A stretch of DNA of 64,000 nucleotides from Flabesymbios commensalis (Eukaryota; Annelida; Polychaeta; Terebellida; Flabelligeridae): assembly GCA_964017125.1 (NCBI GenBank), contig OZ024911.1, positions 36,225,160 to 36,289,159 of the forward strand, written 5' to 3'. Both the position numbers and the translations under genes were made by a program. The notes under the pieces were generated by a model. The model had not been told where the DNA came from, searched no databases, and saw nothing but the letters and a program-made list of their open reading frames with translations. Shown in pieces: positions 1-11,145 of the stretch; the first letter of the stretch is position 1; each line of letters begins with the position of its first letter.

Positions 1-464
1 TTAACCCTTCCAGCGCGGGGGCCGTCTTTATAGTCCACGTCAGATTCTGATGCATAGGCCTAAAGACAGTCGCCGCACTGAAAGAATTAAAATATTTATA
101 ATGGCCGTAGACCCATAACATACGTATTCAAATGAAGCGGAAAAATTAACTGAAACAGATTATTTCAAATTGGAAAAGCTCTCCATGGTTTAACCCTTTG
201 ACCGCCAAATTATTCAATCCGAATTTTCACCCACTTGAAGTTGTGTCTCGCTGACGCGATCCACAACTTCAAGTGAGTGAAAATTATTCAGATTTGACAA
301 AATGGAGGTCAACTGTTTTCAAATATTACTGATTGATGTCACATTTTATCTTTAACATGTTCAAAAGGTGGTACATAATATGCTAATAAAAATGAGAACC
401 CGAATATACGCGGCACCGGTGGTTAAATGGTTAAACAAAAATTAGTCATCGTTGTAAGGGTTAA
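1..464. mobile_element. piggyBac-type MITE, family B, interrupted by a family A MITE
   Basis: Starts TTAA-CCCTTCCAGCGC at the window edge and ends GTTGTAAGGG-TTAA (461-464). TTAA targets with CCCTT/AAGGG termini are the piggyBac hallmark. A hairpin lies near the left end (GTCTTTATAG and its partner around 24-68). Removing the family A element at 194-430 leaves about 220 bp that align with copies at 10173-10343 and 13875-14098. No transposase is encoded, so it is non-autonomous. Confidence 0.6.
194..430 (+). mobile_element. piggyBac-type MITE, family A
   Basis: TTAA at 190-193 and 431-434 flanks CCCTTTGACCGCC at the left and GGTGGTTAAATGG at the right. The left part holds a palindrome (about 222-283) of the form CACTTGAAGTTGTG, a GCG-rich apex, then CACAACTTCAAGTG. 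The right half carries ACCCGAATATACGCGGCACC. It is inserted at a TTAA inside the family B element. Confidence 0.7.
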
Positions 465-1367
465 AAAACTAGTAAAGGGTTCGCTCCTCCCAAACAGACA
501 GACAAGACATTGGTGACAGGCACCCTCGACTTCGCTGAAAAAAGGCGGACGCCAAGGTTTTGCTCGAATGGATGTTATCGTTACTGATATTTCCGTAACA
601 TGTGAACAGTTATCCTGATCTGTTAATACTCTTAATAATTATATGCAATAGCGACTCCAACATGTGAATGATCGTAAGCGAAAGGTTTCCCGTCTTATGC
701 AGTCGTAACCTACTGGGGTGATCGGCTATAAATTTCATACAATGAATCTATTAAGTCACCCTATGGGGGGACTCAATGATATGTTGTACATAAACGCAAC
801 GAGGATGCCTACAGAGTTAAATAATACTGATAATTTGATGTTTTGATTTGGTTGATAAAGAATAACTACGGAATTATAAATCGTAGCAAAATTTGCTCTG
901 AAAATGTAGAAACATCTAAACGTTGATTTTGTGACCGATATAATAATTTAATGGGTGATGTTATTGTTTATAACGTGTAGGCCTAACTGTATGGATATAT
1001 TTTTTTTTGTATTTTGGTATTTTTTCAATTATTATTTACACCTTTGCACCAGAGATAATAATTAGAATACAGTGGCGTTTAACTTCTGAAGTCCTAATAA
1101 TAGACGCTCTGTCAGATATGGTGTGTGATTATGTCACACTTTATGAATTCACAGCACAACATCCCCTCAACACTTACGGCACCGCCACAGGCCGTGGTTA
1201 CAGCCGTTTATGCGGTGGCGCCAAATTTTAATTGTCATTTCCCGGAAACATACATTGTGTACTATGTTTATCTTGTGGTATACCCAGCGGTGTAAATGTA
1301 TGCCCAATGGAGGCAGTAAGAGGTGAAGGTGAAAGGGAGAGGTTATAGTCTGATATCGAGCCTCAGA
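465..1367. other. No gene recognised
   Basis: AT-rich non-coding DNA. Only short chance frames occur and no repeat family was recognised. Confidence 0.5.
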
Positions 1368-1378
1368 GACTATGCTAA

Positions 1379-1701
1379 AAATGAGATGTAATGAATTGGG
1401 CTCTAGGCCACTTTTGTGCACATACAGGCTATTAATTGGGCCAGGAAAACCTCCTGAGGATGGTGAGATGAGCGAGATCACACTGTCCTCCAGACACAGG
1501 ATTCAAAATTCGAACCCTGCAGGTCTGAGGTCGAGCACGCTATCTCTCGGTCACGGAGGCTCCCCACAATACTGAGTTTTACGAGTGGATGGGGAAGAAA
1601 CATTTTTGTTTCTTTTAAACCGCTTAGACCGGGAAACGAACCCCGTACTCTTGCGTGAGAGGCAGCGGTGCTAACCACTACCCTAGGGCCCCCGCCCCAG
1701 C
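1379..1701 (-). mobile_element. Dimeric tRNA-derived SINE, copy 1
   Basis: On the minus strand it reads GGGGGCCCTAGGGTAGTGG, a first tRNA-like unit, a linker with TGTTTCTTCCCC, a second tRNA-like unit (TCCGTGACCGAGAG with a degraded B box) and a tail. It aligns with the SINEs at 32908-33225 and 34430-34741. An imperfect target duplication (GACTATGCTAA at 1368-1378, GATTATGCTAT at 1702-1711) flanks it. Confidence 0.75.
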
Positions 1702-1711
1702 GATTATGCTA

Positions 1712-4700
1712 TGATTATGCCGATTTTCACATGTCCTCCCTGCTGACGGGGCCTGTTCATTCATGTCCCATATCAATTCCCCGGGGAGCATACATGCCTC
1801 CTACCAGATAACCATTTACACTTGAGTGAAGTCAAGCACATGAGGGTGATATGCTTCACCCAACAACACAACATCGAAAGAACGATGTCCCAACGGTGAC
1901 AGCGTTCCTATTGCAAATACGCTACAAAATTATTTATGCTGATCAGTAATTAAGTAATCCCAAGCAAACAACCGTATCAGCATATTTAGAAAATCAGGAA
2001 ACTGATTGCTATGTGAAGATATAATTGTAATATAAACATATTATGATTTAAAACATTACAATTATAAACATGATAACGTACCTTTAAATACTTTCCCACA
2101 CGCCAAATGTATTGTAATTGTTTAACCGGCACCGTGTCCTTATTCTGAATATATTCATAGACATAAGTCACTTTTTGACATGATGATAGCCCGGAATAAT
2201 AATTAAAATAAAAAGCTAAGCGATAATTGGGATACTTTCCACATTGGAGAGGAGGAGCTTGCATATATCATTTTCTAATTAAGATAACAAATTATTCTCA
2301 TGCTAATGAGGAATGACGTTCACCCTATATCGGCATGTTGTATGGCCAGCGTTTGCGATGCTGACTTAACATCGAAACAACGTAAAGTCAGCGTCAGCAC
2401 TCCATGGCGACGTACACGTGCTTTTAACTTTGCTACCAATTAACAGAGCAATCACCCCTCCGCCCCGCCCCCCGATAATTTATATGTTTTATGTTATAGT
2501 GTTATAGTATACACTCCTTGAAATATAGTGTTTCTTCGAAGGTCATTCCAGTATTGTTCGTGCTTTTTTGCTTGGCAGAACGGTATTGTACCAGAGATAT
2601 TAAAAGCTACGATATCTGATTTCACTGTAAATAATAGATTGACATACTAAGGGATGACAGCATTTTGGTTTAGGTTGTTTTATTGCCATTCTATAATTGG
2701 CAAAAAAACGTTAAGAATATTCTTATGTCTTTTAGACATCATCACTGATGAGTACACCTCGAATGTACACTTATGAAGAAGAACTGTATATTATTCCTTA
2801 AGATGGTACAGTTTCAGTATTGATGCATGTTGATGTGGTCAAACGTGGTTAAGTTTATTAGGAATAGATTTTTGACAAAGAATAAAATAATAAATATCAC
2901 CTTGCTATCCAGAATGCCTGTATTTAAATATAGTAAACCTTTCCAAAGGTATTCTACTTTCGTAAGACACTCTAATAAAAATATATATGCCCATATGTAT
3001 ATACATAACAGGTATTAAATTAGGTAATGGAGTTCGAAAATGTAGATTCTAAGAATCTCAGAAGGAAGAAATTTCCTCGCCCTCTGTCAAAGCATAAAAT
3101 TAACATGATTAATAACCTTGGATATGACAATCTAGACTTGGGCTCAAAGTATGACTAGCATGTGGGAACAGCCCATTTAACATTAAGACAGTGCCAACGG
3201 CCAGTCAGTTTTTTTCTCTCGGGGGCCTAATTCCATTGTGACAGAAACATTATTTATGTAAGGTTACTCTGTGGTACCATCGCGCTATGTTAATTTACGA
3301 AGCATACTATTTATTGTTTCGCACTCTAGTTTTTTTAATGGCATAATAGGCACAGTCACAATATTCTTGAAACTATACGCCTTTTATTGTGTTCATGTGC
3401 CAGATAATATCGTCCCTTTGGCTATGAAAGGGTGTATCTGCCACTTTGTAATGTGGCTGCTACAACCTTTCAGATCCAATGGGATAACATATTACTGAGT
3501 GTTAACTAAGTTCTAACATTGGCTGTTCTGGGTGCAAGCAATAACAAAAACCTTAAGTAAGGGAATCCTTAACAGGGGAATGTTTTGATTCCCTGAACCC
3601 CCCCCCCCTCTCGGATACGAACTCAGGTCACCACCGTTGTGTGCTAATTCATAATGCAATTGTTTTGCAAATGCTTTTTAATTTGTAATAATTTATTACA
3701 AATTTGAGCGCAATTGCATTACATATGCGTTGTTTTTTTACTTCATAATAATTATAACAAATTGGAGCGTTATTAGAAATGGTCATGCAACACGGCGGCA
3801 CACAAGCACTGTTTCCTGATCTGATTACAACAGGTTTGGGATCCCTCAATTAAGAAAACATGGGTACATGTATCAGAATCTAGCTGAATTTAATTCACAG
3901 CAAAATGTTGACCCAATGTAAGTTAATGTTGCCCCTCGTCTTCGATGCTAGCCCAACATTACCCTTTTTAATCCAGATATTTTATATTTTAACTCTTTAC
4001 AACAGAATCAGTGTCCGCACACATCACACGGTGCTTATTCCCATGACAAATAGAAAGCTGTAACAAAGACAGTATAAACTGTCATGAATAGTAAGATGTT
4101 ACTGCTGTTGGCCTTTTTCGAAAGTGCAATTGTATTTTAGTAATAATTATAGAGAAAGGTTCCACATACATACCTGTTATATATGACAAGTATGTGAGAC
4201 CTTTCTCTATATTTCTATAATACCACAGTGATGACTGATCCTTCAAGAACATATTTCTCTAAGAGTGTAGATTTGGGAAAAATTCGTTATTCTGACTAAG
4301 ATGCATAAATTAAGCATTAATTCATAGCTAACGCCATATCGCTTTTAGAAAATTAAAAAAAAAAACTGTTCATCAATCACGACCCTTGCAATACAAACAA
4401 GTCACCAAGAAGAAACAGAATAAACAGGGGCACACATGCATATATGTACTGTATGTATATGGAAACTGGACGACTCATTTATCACGATGAAGACTTGTCA
4501 AGTTGGCGTTATTTGAATTTGCAATTAGTACCCCGGCTTATAATTATTTCCATATCGAACACGAATAATTAGCCACAGACACGCCCATCGCTCGGAATAC
4601 ATGTATATTTATTGTGCAGCTCACTTCGGACGATTGATTATGTCGTACTTTGTTGTAGATTTACGAGTACGGTATGCCATTTCAAGTTTCCGGTCAAAAC

Positions 4701-5406
4701 AAGAACTTAATCTCTTTAACATCCCCTAGCAGCCTAAGTGTTATATGTGGCACTCTCAAGTCTGTTCAACATGTTCAATTGCCGTGTACTATTTTTCCAC
4801 CAACTACGTCAATCCTAATAAATACAATTTTAATTTATATGACTCTCGAGGCTCATGTGGGCTGATATCCTTGTGCTTATCAGTTTTTGTCACTGTATTA
4901 TAATTCTCAAATAATCACAAAAATAAATACATTTACTCTTGAACTATAGGTGCAAAATATAATACTGCTTTATTAACATGATTAGAGCATTTTCATGTCC
5001 TACTTTCTTAATGAGTTGAGGGGCGCCTTATAAATAAAGTGTAAAAGCTTAAGAGGATATTTTTGTAACAGAATATATTAAAACAACTGGAAATACTTTA
5101 ATATTCTTTATAAGTAGGAAGTTATACCAATTATGTGGTCTCAACTTGAAAACAAGGTCAGACAATTCACGGTCACCATAAGGTTGTCATCCTTTCAGAT
5201 TTGTTGTCGTAAAAGATTATTTACAGAGTCTGTAATGTAAAAGACGCAATTCTAGTTTATGGCAAATTGAAAATTTGAGAACATATATCAAGAAGCCAAA
5301 ATAAAAATGTTGTTTTTAGCCTGATTGTAAGATGATGGTTAAATGTCACCCCTTGCATAATTATCGTCGCATAGGACATACGTTATCATCACATGCATGT
5401 AACCCG
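1712..5406. other. Long non-coding stretch with two small inverted repeats
   Basis: No gene seen. Hairpin-forming segments occur at about 3655-3722 (AATTTGTAATAATTTATTACAAATT inside flanking ATGCAATTG/CAATTGCAT arms) and at 4149-4210 (AGAGAAAGGT paired with ACCTTTCTCT). A motif at about 3423-3475 (GAAAGGGTGT...AACCTTTC) resembles the hairpin at 10515-10561. Confidence 0.45.
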
Positions 5407-5512
5407 TTCCCAGTACACATGATACGTTGAACTTCAATGTTGATTCAATGTCGCTGACGCCGGACCAACATTGGTTCAATGTCTCGATCATTGGTTAGGT
5501 TGGGATACCAAC
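5407..5512. mobile_element. Palindromic MITE, family Q copy
   Basis: Degenerate palindrome around CAATGTCGCTGACGCCGG with AACATTGGTTCAATG arms. It belongs to the family with the core CCAGCGTC-N3-GACGCTGG seen about 20 times in the window. Confidence 0.5.
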
Positions 5513-5540
5513 CGAAATATGTTTTCCACCCACGTATTAA

Positions 5541-5576
5541 CCCTTTAACCGCCGGTGCCGAATTTATTCGGTTTTT
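5541..5576 (-). mobile_element. Family A MITE, left piece (split by 4-kb insert)
   Basis: TTAA (5537-5540) then CCCTTTAACCGCCGGTGCCG and TTCGG match the end of the complete family A copy at 61665-61902. The sequence then stops matching and resumes at about 9617. Confidence 0.6.
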
Positions 5577-5790
5577 AGCTCCCGCCGTCACCGTAGGTGA
5601 GCGAAGGGAGCTATGGATTATACCTCCGTTTTTTTTTGGCCTCTTCTTTTGCCTATAACTTTGTGAGAAAATAAGCTAGGATAACAATTTTTGGTATGTG
5701 GGTTACTTCCAGGTGGCTAATGGACGGATTAACATATTTTTAATCTGAATTCAATACGCAAGGTTGCAGAGGAGAAAATGATGATGTGAC

Positions 5791-5830
5791 GGCGTTGGGC
5801 CGTTGGGCCGTTGAGCCGTTGGGCCGTCCG
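5791..5830. repeat. Short GGCCGTTGG microsatellite
   Basis: Four imperfect tandem copies of a 9-10-bp GGCCGTTGG unit, followed by CCGTCCG. Confidence 0.7.
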
Positions 5831-6159
5831 TAAACAATTCGTTTCCGGAGCATATCTCTGAAAGTACTTGTCCGATTGTCTTCAAATTTTACACACAACA
5901 CCCCTAGGGGGTCTAGTTGTGCCTTTTGGGGTATTTGAACTTTGACCTACTTCTGGTTCAGAGCTATGACCTATTTAGACGTTTTGACGCGCACTTCGTT
6001 TCCAGAGCAGATCTCGAAAAGTACTGGGCCGATGACAGTCATATTGCACATACATGTTCTCTAAGGTCCCTAGTTGTGCCTTTTCAGGTTTTTGGACCTT
6101 GACCTTGAAGCTGACCCAGCACTTTGACCTAATTTATAACATCGGTAAATCCGACTGAA

Positions 6160-7119
6160 ATATTTTGCGGAATATCATGAAAACCGCTCAAGATAGCTAC
6201 ACCATTACTATAAAACAAATTGTGAGGTTTCAGGAGAGGATGCATCTTGAAAAATTACAAGTCGATAAAATTAAAAATGGCCGCCTATCGGCCATTATTC
6301 ACCTCGACAGGCCTGATATTGCGGAATATCATGAAAACCGCTCAAGATAGCTACACCATTAATATCAAATAAATTGTAAGGTTTCAGGAGAGGATGCATC
6401 CTGAAAAAATTGAAGTTGATAAAATTCAAAATGGCCGCCTATCAGCCATTATTCACCTCGACAGGCCTGATATTGTGGAATATCATGAAAACCGCTCAAG
6501 ATATCTACACCATTACTATAAAACAAATTGTAAGGCTTCAGGAGAGGATGTATTTTGCAAAAAATCATTTTGTCAAAGTTCAAAATGGCCGCCAACCAGC
6601 CATTATTCACTTTCACATGGCCGTTATTTGGTAAACCGTGCTAGATGGCTAGACCATTACTGTAAAACGAAATGTGAGATTTCAGATGAGGATGCATCTT
6701 GAAAAAAATTGACTTGATCAAATTTAAAATGGCCGCCTTTTTGGCCATTATTCATTTTCACATGGGTGATATTTGGTAAACCGTGCTAGATGGCTAGACC
6801 ATTACCTGATTACTATAAAACAAAGTGTGAGTTTTCGGGGGAGGATGCACCCTGAAAATTTTCAACTTACGAATTCAAAATGGCCGGCAATCAGCATTAT
6901 TTACCTCGATAGGCCTGATATCAGGTAAACCGTGCTAGATAGCTAGACCATTACTATAAAACAAAATGTGACGTTTCGAGAGAGGATGCCTTTTAAAAAC
7001 TTTCGACTCAATCGAATTCAAAATGGCCGCCTATCGGCCACTATTTACTTGCACATTGCTGATATTTGGTAAACCGTGTTAGATAGCTGGACCATAACTA
7101 TAAAACAAAATGTGAGATT
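6160..7119 (+). repeat. ~150-bp tandem array, first part
   Basis: Degenerate units of about 145-154 bp. Each has AAACCGTGCTAGATGGCTAG, CCATTACTATAAAACAAA, GAGAGGATGCATCTTGAAAA and CAAAATGGCCGCC in order. Units begin near 6178, 6332, 6486, 6632, 6777, 6925 and 7073. The last is cut by the composite element and continues at 8702. Confidence 0.8.
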
Positions 7120-7124
7120 ACAAG

Positions 7125-7612
7125 GTCTCACCACACAAATTCATTCGCGCATATCATTATAAAGTTTAAGAATAAGAAAGTTAGTCTCTTTTTAAAAATT
7201 GTGGCTCTTTGCAGCAGCTCCTGTGGTGATTATTACGGAAATATCATTTTGATACCAATTTAAATCGATTCTGTGATGTTTTGTTGTAGCAAAAGCATCG
7301 AAATGATAAAAGATAGATCTAACAGGAAGTCCTTGCGCTGGCTGTAACAAGGCTCTTCTAAAAAACGAGGTCAATTTTTTTCTAGGTCGCCCGGGGGAGA
7401 GTGGGGCAAGAGCTTATTCTAGGCTAAAATAGCAGGAAAGCAAGCAGATTCACATACCTTTTTTATTTTTTATTTTGAAAGAGAACAGCAGGATGGTTAA
7501 AATGATATATAGGGTTATTTACATTTCCCCATTTTAGGAGTGCTGGGAGGCCTGAGCGTATGGGTCATAATACATGCAAGTCTATGGGACGGGTATTATG
7601 TGTGGTGAGACG
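7125..7612 (+). mobile_element. 488-bp repeat R, copy 1
   Basis: Runs from GTCTCACCACACA to TGTGTGGTGAGACG, so its ends form a short inverted repeat. It is flanked by ACAAG on the left and TTAAG on the right. It matches copy 2 (8209-8696) in length and in all but about three bases. A 60-codon minus-strand frame is shared, but recency alone explains that. Class unknown: a MITE or a terminal repeat of a larger element. Confidence 0.75.
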
Positions 7613-8208
7613 TTAAGGCCATAGTTCTAGAAAACACATTTTCGCGCCTGTGGGATGTTTTATTGCTACTAGACCATTAATTTTGCTCATTTATTATCAC
7701 CAGGCAGCCAATTCAGCAAAAAAATATAATATAGACATGTTTTCTAGCGAATTTAACGAAACTAATTTGATAATGTTCAATTATGGCCCATATACCAAGC
7801 ATTCGTCCATATAGCACTGAAACAGTTGTAAGTTCAACTTGGTTCTTCCGCTTCCCCGCATTGATTTTCTTGTCCTTTGGTATTTATACCTCTTTTGTTT
7901 GTGTGTATAATGTCCGTACATCACTATTGTGAAGAGATAAAATCATTCATTGCCCAATTTCAAGACGAGTCTCTGAAAAAATAGACAATTCCATACAGAT
8001 GCTTCATGAAAATGGAAAATTATGTTGTAATATCGAAAAACGGGCCATTTCTCGAGATCTAGTAATAAACAGGGGGATTTCATTTTGCGTTTGTGTGCCT
8101 TCTGCTCATCGGAATTGGACAAGGTTTTCTTTTTCGATTTCAGAATAGAATGTATTTTCTTGCTCACTTGAAAAAAAATATCCCATAAACATGTTTATTT
8201 CCCTTAAG
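7613..8208. mobile_element. Central segment of the R-middle-R composite
   Basis: A 596-bp segment bounded at both ends by TTAAG (7613-7617 and 8204-8208). It has no similarity to the surrounding tandem array. A 74-codon minus-strand frame at 7943-8167 is lysine-rich and unrecognised. No primer-binding site or polypurine tract typical of LTR elements was seen. Confidence 0.55.
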
Positions 8209-8696
8209 GTCTCACCACACAAATTCATTCGCGCATATCATTATAAAGTTTAAGAATAAGAAAGTTAGTCTCTTTTTAAAAATTGTGGCTCTTTGCAGCA
8301 GCTCCTGTGGTGATTATTACGGAAATATCATTTTGATACCAATTTAAATCGATTCTGTGATGTTTTGTTGTAGCAAAAGCATCGAAATGATAAAAGATAG
8401 ATCTAACAGGAAGTCCTTGCGCTGGCTGTAACAAGGCTCTTCTAAAAAACGAGGTCAATTTTTTTCTAGGTCGCCCGGGGGAGAGTGGGGCAAGAGCTTA
8501 TTCTAGGCTGAAATAGCAGGAAAGCAAGCAGATTCACATACCTTTTTTATTTTTTATTTTGAAAGAGAACAGCAGGATGGTTAAAATGATATATAGGGTT
8601 ATTTACATTTCCCCATTTTAGGAGTGCTGGGAGGCCTGAGCGTATGGGTCATAATACATGTGAGTCTATGGGACGGGTATTATGTGTGGTGAGACG
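8209..8696 (+). mobile_element. 488-bp repeat R, copy 2
   Basis: Direct repeat of 7125-7612, with TTAAG on its left and ACAAG on its right (8697-8701). The outer ACAAG pair is a 5-bp target duplication for the whole 7125-8696 composite. The host tandem array resumes immediately to the right. Confidence 0.75.
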
Positions 8697-8701
8697 ACAA
8701 G

Positions 8702-9415
8702 AGAGGATGCATCTTGAAAAAAATTGACTCGATCAAATTCAAAATGGCCGCCTATCGGCCATTATTCACTTTCACATAGCCGGTTTTTAGTAGCCGTACT
8801 GGATGGCTAGACCATTACTATAAAACAAAATGTGAGATTTCAGGAGAGGATGCATCTTGAAAATTTTTGACTTGATCAAATTCAAAATGGCCTCCTATCG
8901 GCCATTATTCACTTTCACATGGGCGATATTTGGTAAACCGTGCTAGATGGCTAGACCATTACTATAGAATGAAATGTGAGATTTCAGCTGAGGATGCATC
9001 TTGGAAAATTTTGACTTGATCAAATTCAAAATGGCCGCCTTTAGGCCATTATTCACTTTCACATGGCCGATATTTGGTAAACCGTGCTAGATAGCTAGAC
9101 GATTACTATAGAATGAAATGTGAGATTTCAGCTGAGGATGCATCTTGAAAAATTCTGACTCGTTCAAATTCAAAATGGCCCCCTATCGGCCATTATTTAC
9201 TTTCACATGCCCAATATTTTGCAAACTGTGTTAGATGTTAGTCCATTACTATAAAACAAAATTTGAGGTTTCGGGGGAGGATGCACCCTAAGTTTTTAAC
9301 TAATTTATATCGAATTCAAAATGATCGTAAATCAGCTATTAGTTAACTCGATTGGCCTGATATCGGGTAAACCATGCCAGATAGGTAGACCATTACTGGG
9401 ATACTGATTAGGATC
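8702..9415 (+). repeat. ~150-bp tandem array, second part
   Basis: About five more units with GAGGATGCATCTTGAAAA and CAAAATGGCCGCC, starting near 8790, 8935, 9080, 9225 and 9370. Units drift toward the right end (for example CAAAATGATCGTAAATCAGC). It continues the array broken by the R-middle-R composite. Confidence 0.75.
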
Positions 9416-9616
9416 ATTAATTTCAATGGAGGTTTGCAATCTCTGACAGACTGTCTAGTTCTTATCTTACTCTTAGACTGGGCTTCTTAGACCTAGTTGT
9501 CTTGCGTCTTGATTTTTGACCTAGACTAGGACTACATTAATAACCCTATACAAAATTGCTTAAATCAAATTCTAATTCGGAGCGGGAGCTCCTGGACTTA
9601 TGTAGTCTTGTTCACT

Positions 9617-9816
9617 TAATTATTATCATATTTCAGTACCGCCTTTTAAACATGTTAAAGCCATAATGTGACATCAATCGGCACGATTTGAAAAGAGTTG
9701 ATCTCCATTTTGTCGAATCTGAATAATTTTCACTCACTTGAAGTTGTGGATCGCGTTAGCGAGACACAACTTCAAGTGGGTGAAAATTCCAATTGAATAA
9801 TTCGGCGGTTAAAGGG
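9617..9816 (-). mobile_element. Family A MITE, right piece (split)
   Basis: Resumes the family A minus-strand sequence (TTTTAAACATGTTAAAG, TGTGACATCAAT, the CACTTGAAGTTGTG palindrome) and ends GGCGGTTAAAGGG-TTAT. With 5541-5576 it makes one old copy. Confidence 0.65.
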
Positions 9817-9829
9817 TTATGCATGTTAA

Positions 9830-10168
9830 ACAGTCGAAACCCTCAGTAAACCGGCGTCCGAAACGCGTAAATGTAGGCATCTGTGAAAAAATATGAATTT
9901 ATACATGTTGTGCACATTGAGCTGTAATAATGTTTCATAAGTTGGCGGACCATTTTGTCATAGTTATAAATAAATTCCGTAGATAATAGATGCACGAATA
10001 CGTCAACGTATACATACAGTTGAATGACGAAGAAATACGGATGGTTTTAAACTGATTCCATCATGTGGTGTCGCAACTTACGGGTTATTTATTCAGTTCC
10101 CTATCCGCCACATTATCAATAATATCGAATGTAAGATGTGCCTAAACCTGTGAAGCTTGATAATAACA
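9830..10168. other. No gene recognised
   Basis: AT-rich sequence without a recognised repeat or reading frame. Confidence 0.45.
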
Positions 10169-10172
10169 TTAA

Positions 10173-10343
10173 GGCGCTGAAATATGTTTATAAACTATGG
10201 AAACCAACGGGTTTTTTCAATTTGAAATCGTTGTAAATGTCTTAGTTTATGTTTCCCGCTTCATTTGAATACCTATCTTATGGGTCTGCGGCCATTATAA
10301 ATATTTTAATTCTTTCAGTGCGGGGATCCCCGTGCTGTAAGGG
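10173..10343 (-). mobile_element. piggyBac-type MITE, family B
   Basis: TTAA then GGCGCTGAAATATGTTTATA at the left and CTGTAAGGG-TTGA at the right. It is the reverse complement of the element at 1-464 without its insertion, including CATTTGAATACCTAT and TTATGGG. It ends about 85 bp before the splice acceptor of the host exon. Confidence 0.6.
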
Positions 10344-10429
10344 TTGAAACCTGTCGAAAAACTCATTCTGCAGGTTGCATTATTTACCATGTTTCTCAAT
10401 GTAAAATAGCATATTTCCCTCTGTTTCAG

Positions 10430-10478
10430 AATGGTTCAACGAGACACGAATTTTAACTGGGAAAGCGTCATCGGCATG
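10430..10478 (+). CDS. Exon of an unidentified host gene (upstream of its last exon)
   Basis: A polypyrimidine-rich acceptor (CTCTGTTTCAG ending at 10429) precedes a 49-bp exon closed by a strong donor (ATG|GTGAGT at 10479). The frame is open and contains ATG at 10431, giving MVQRDTNFNWESVIGM. It joins in phase 0 to the exon at 11735. Because an acceptor precedes it, it is either an internal exon whose first base completes a split codon, or the first coding exon behind a 5' UTR intron. Upstream exons are not visible in the window. The assignment rests on splice signals and frame agreement rather than homology. The 1.26-kb intron that follows is full of palindromic repeats. Confidence 0.5.
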
Positions 10479-10514
10479 GTGAGTATCCCGCCATCAAATC
10501 GCCTCTTTGGATGA

Positions 10515-10561
10515 GAAAGGGTGTGTCTGTCACTTTATGAAGTTGTAGACACACCCTTTTT
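10515..10561. repeat. Hairpin AAAGGGTGTGTC/GACACACCCTTT in the intron
   Basis: Inverted repeat of about 14 bp around CACTTTATGAAG, located 40 bp after the splice donor. A degenerate relative lies near 3423-3475. Confidence 0.5.
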
Positions 10562-10799
10562 TGTCGAAGGGGACGACGTGCGATGGCTAATTTTATTATA
10601 TCTAGCCTCGTACTTCTGTACCCTGTACTGTAATTATATGTTATTATAAAATAAATAAATTTAAAACTGTCATAAAAATACGACTTAAATTTAGCTGCAC
10701 AGTATCTAACTGAGAGAATTTTTGTTGTTAAAATCTATTCGCCACTTCACAAAATGGCAAGGCGATCATTTAACTTTCAAAGCGCTGGGTTATTTATTT

Positions 10800-10935
10800 T
10801 TTCAGTTACTTGAAAATGTGTCTCGCTACCGCGATGCACAGCTTCAAGTGACTGAAAATAATTTGTATTTCTGACATTTAACCTCTGTTTGTGAATATAT
10901 TTCATTCATTTGAAGCAAGCTTCAGTGAATGAAAA
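10800..10935. repeat. Family A-like palindromic core in the intron
   Basis: AGTTACTTGAAAATGTGTCTC, GCG centre, then CACAGCTTCAAGTGACTG, followed by a second ATTTCATTCATTTGAAG repeat. It shares the core of the piggyBac-type MITEs without clear termini. Confidence 0.45.
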
Positions 10936-11069
10936 TAGTATTATTTATAAAAAAAATTGCCATCTCCCGAGTCGAATTAGTTGATTAACTGAGCATCCAC
11001 CACGAGATATGTTACGAATATTAGTGGTATTTTATTTAGTGTGAAATTTGCTTGAAAACGTATATATAC

Positions 11070-11145
11070 CGTCGCCTCGGAGCTAAAGGATCCTATCTGC
11101 CACTCTGACGAGTGTCAGATAGGATCCTTTAGCTCCGAGGCGACG
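11070..11145. repeat. 76-nt near-perfect palindrome, copy 1
   Basis: Arms CGTCGCCTCGGAGCTAAAGG and its complement, then ATCCTATCTG, around a short centre (CCACTCTGACGAGTG). A copy at 31580-31655 differs at one base; a decayed one lies at 16103-16176. It would fold into a very stable hairpin inside the host gene's intron. Confidence 0.75.

Larger units (their letters stand above)
5577..9616. mobile_element. 4-kb repeat-bearing insert of unknown class
   Basis: It begins AGCTCCCGCCGTCACC and has an inverted short match, GCGGGAGCT, near its right end (about 9584-9592). Two degenerate ~140-bp repeats (CGTTTCCGGAGCATATCTC and CGTTTCCAGAGCAGATCTC) precede a ~150-bp tandem array. No coding capacity was seen. 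Its position inside a split family A MITE defines it as one insertion. Exact ends are uncertain. Confidence 0.45.

Noticed and set aside
6165-6702. Repeated 60-100-codon frames
   Set aside because: By-products of the ~150-bp tandem array.
7125-8696. LTR retroelement interpretation of the two 488-bp direct repeats
   Set aside because: No TG...CA ends, primer-binding site, polypurine tract or coding sequence was seen, and the inner TTAAG pair is better explained by recombination or insertion of two short elements.
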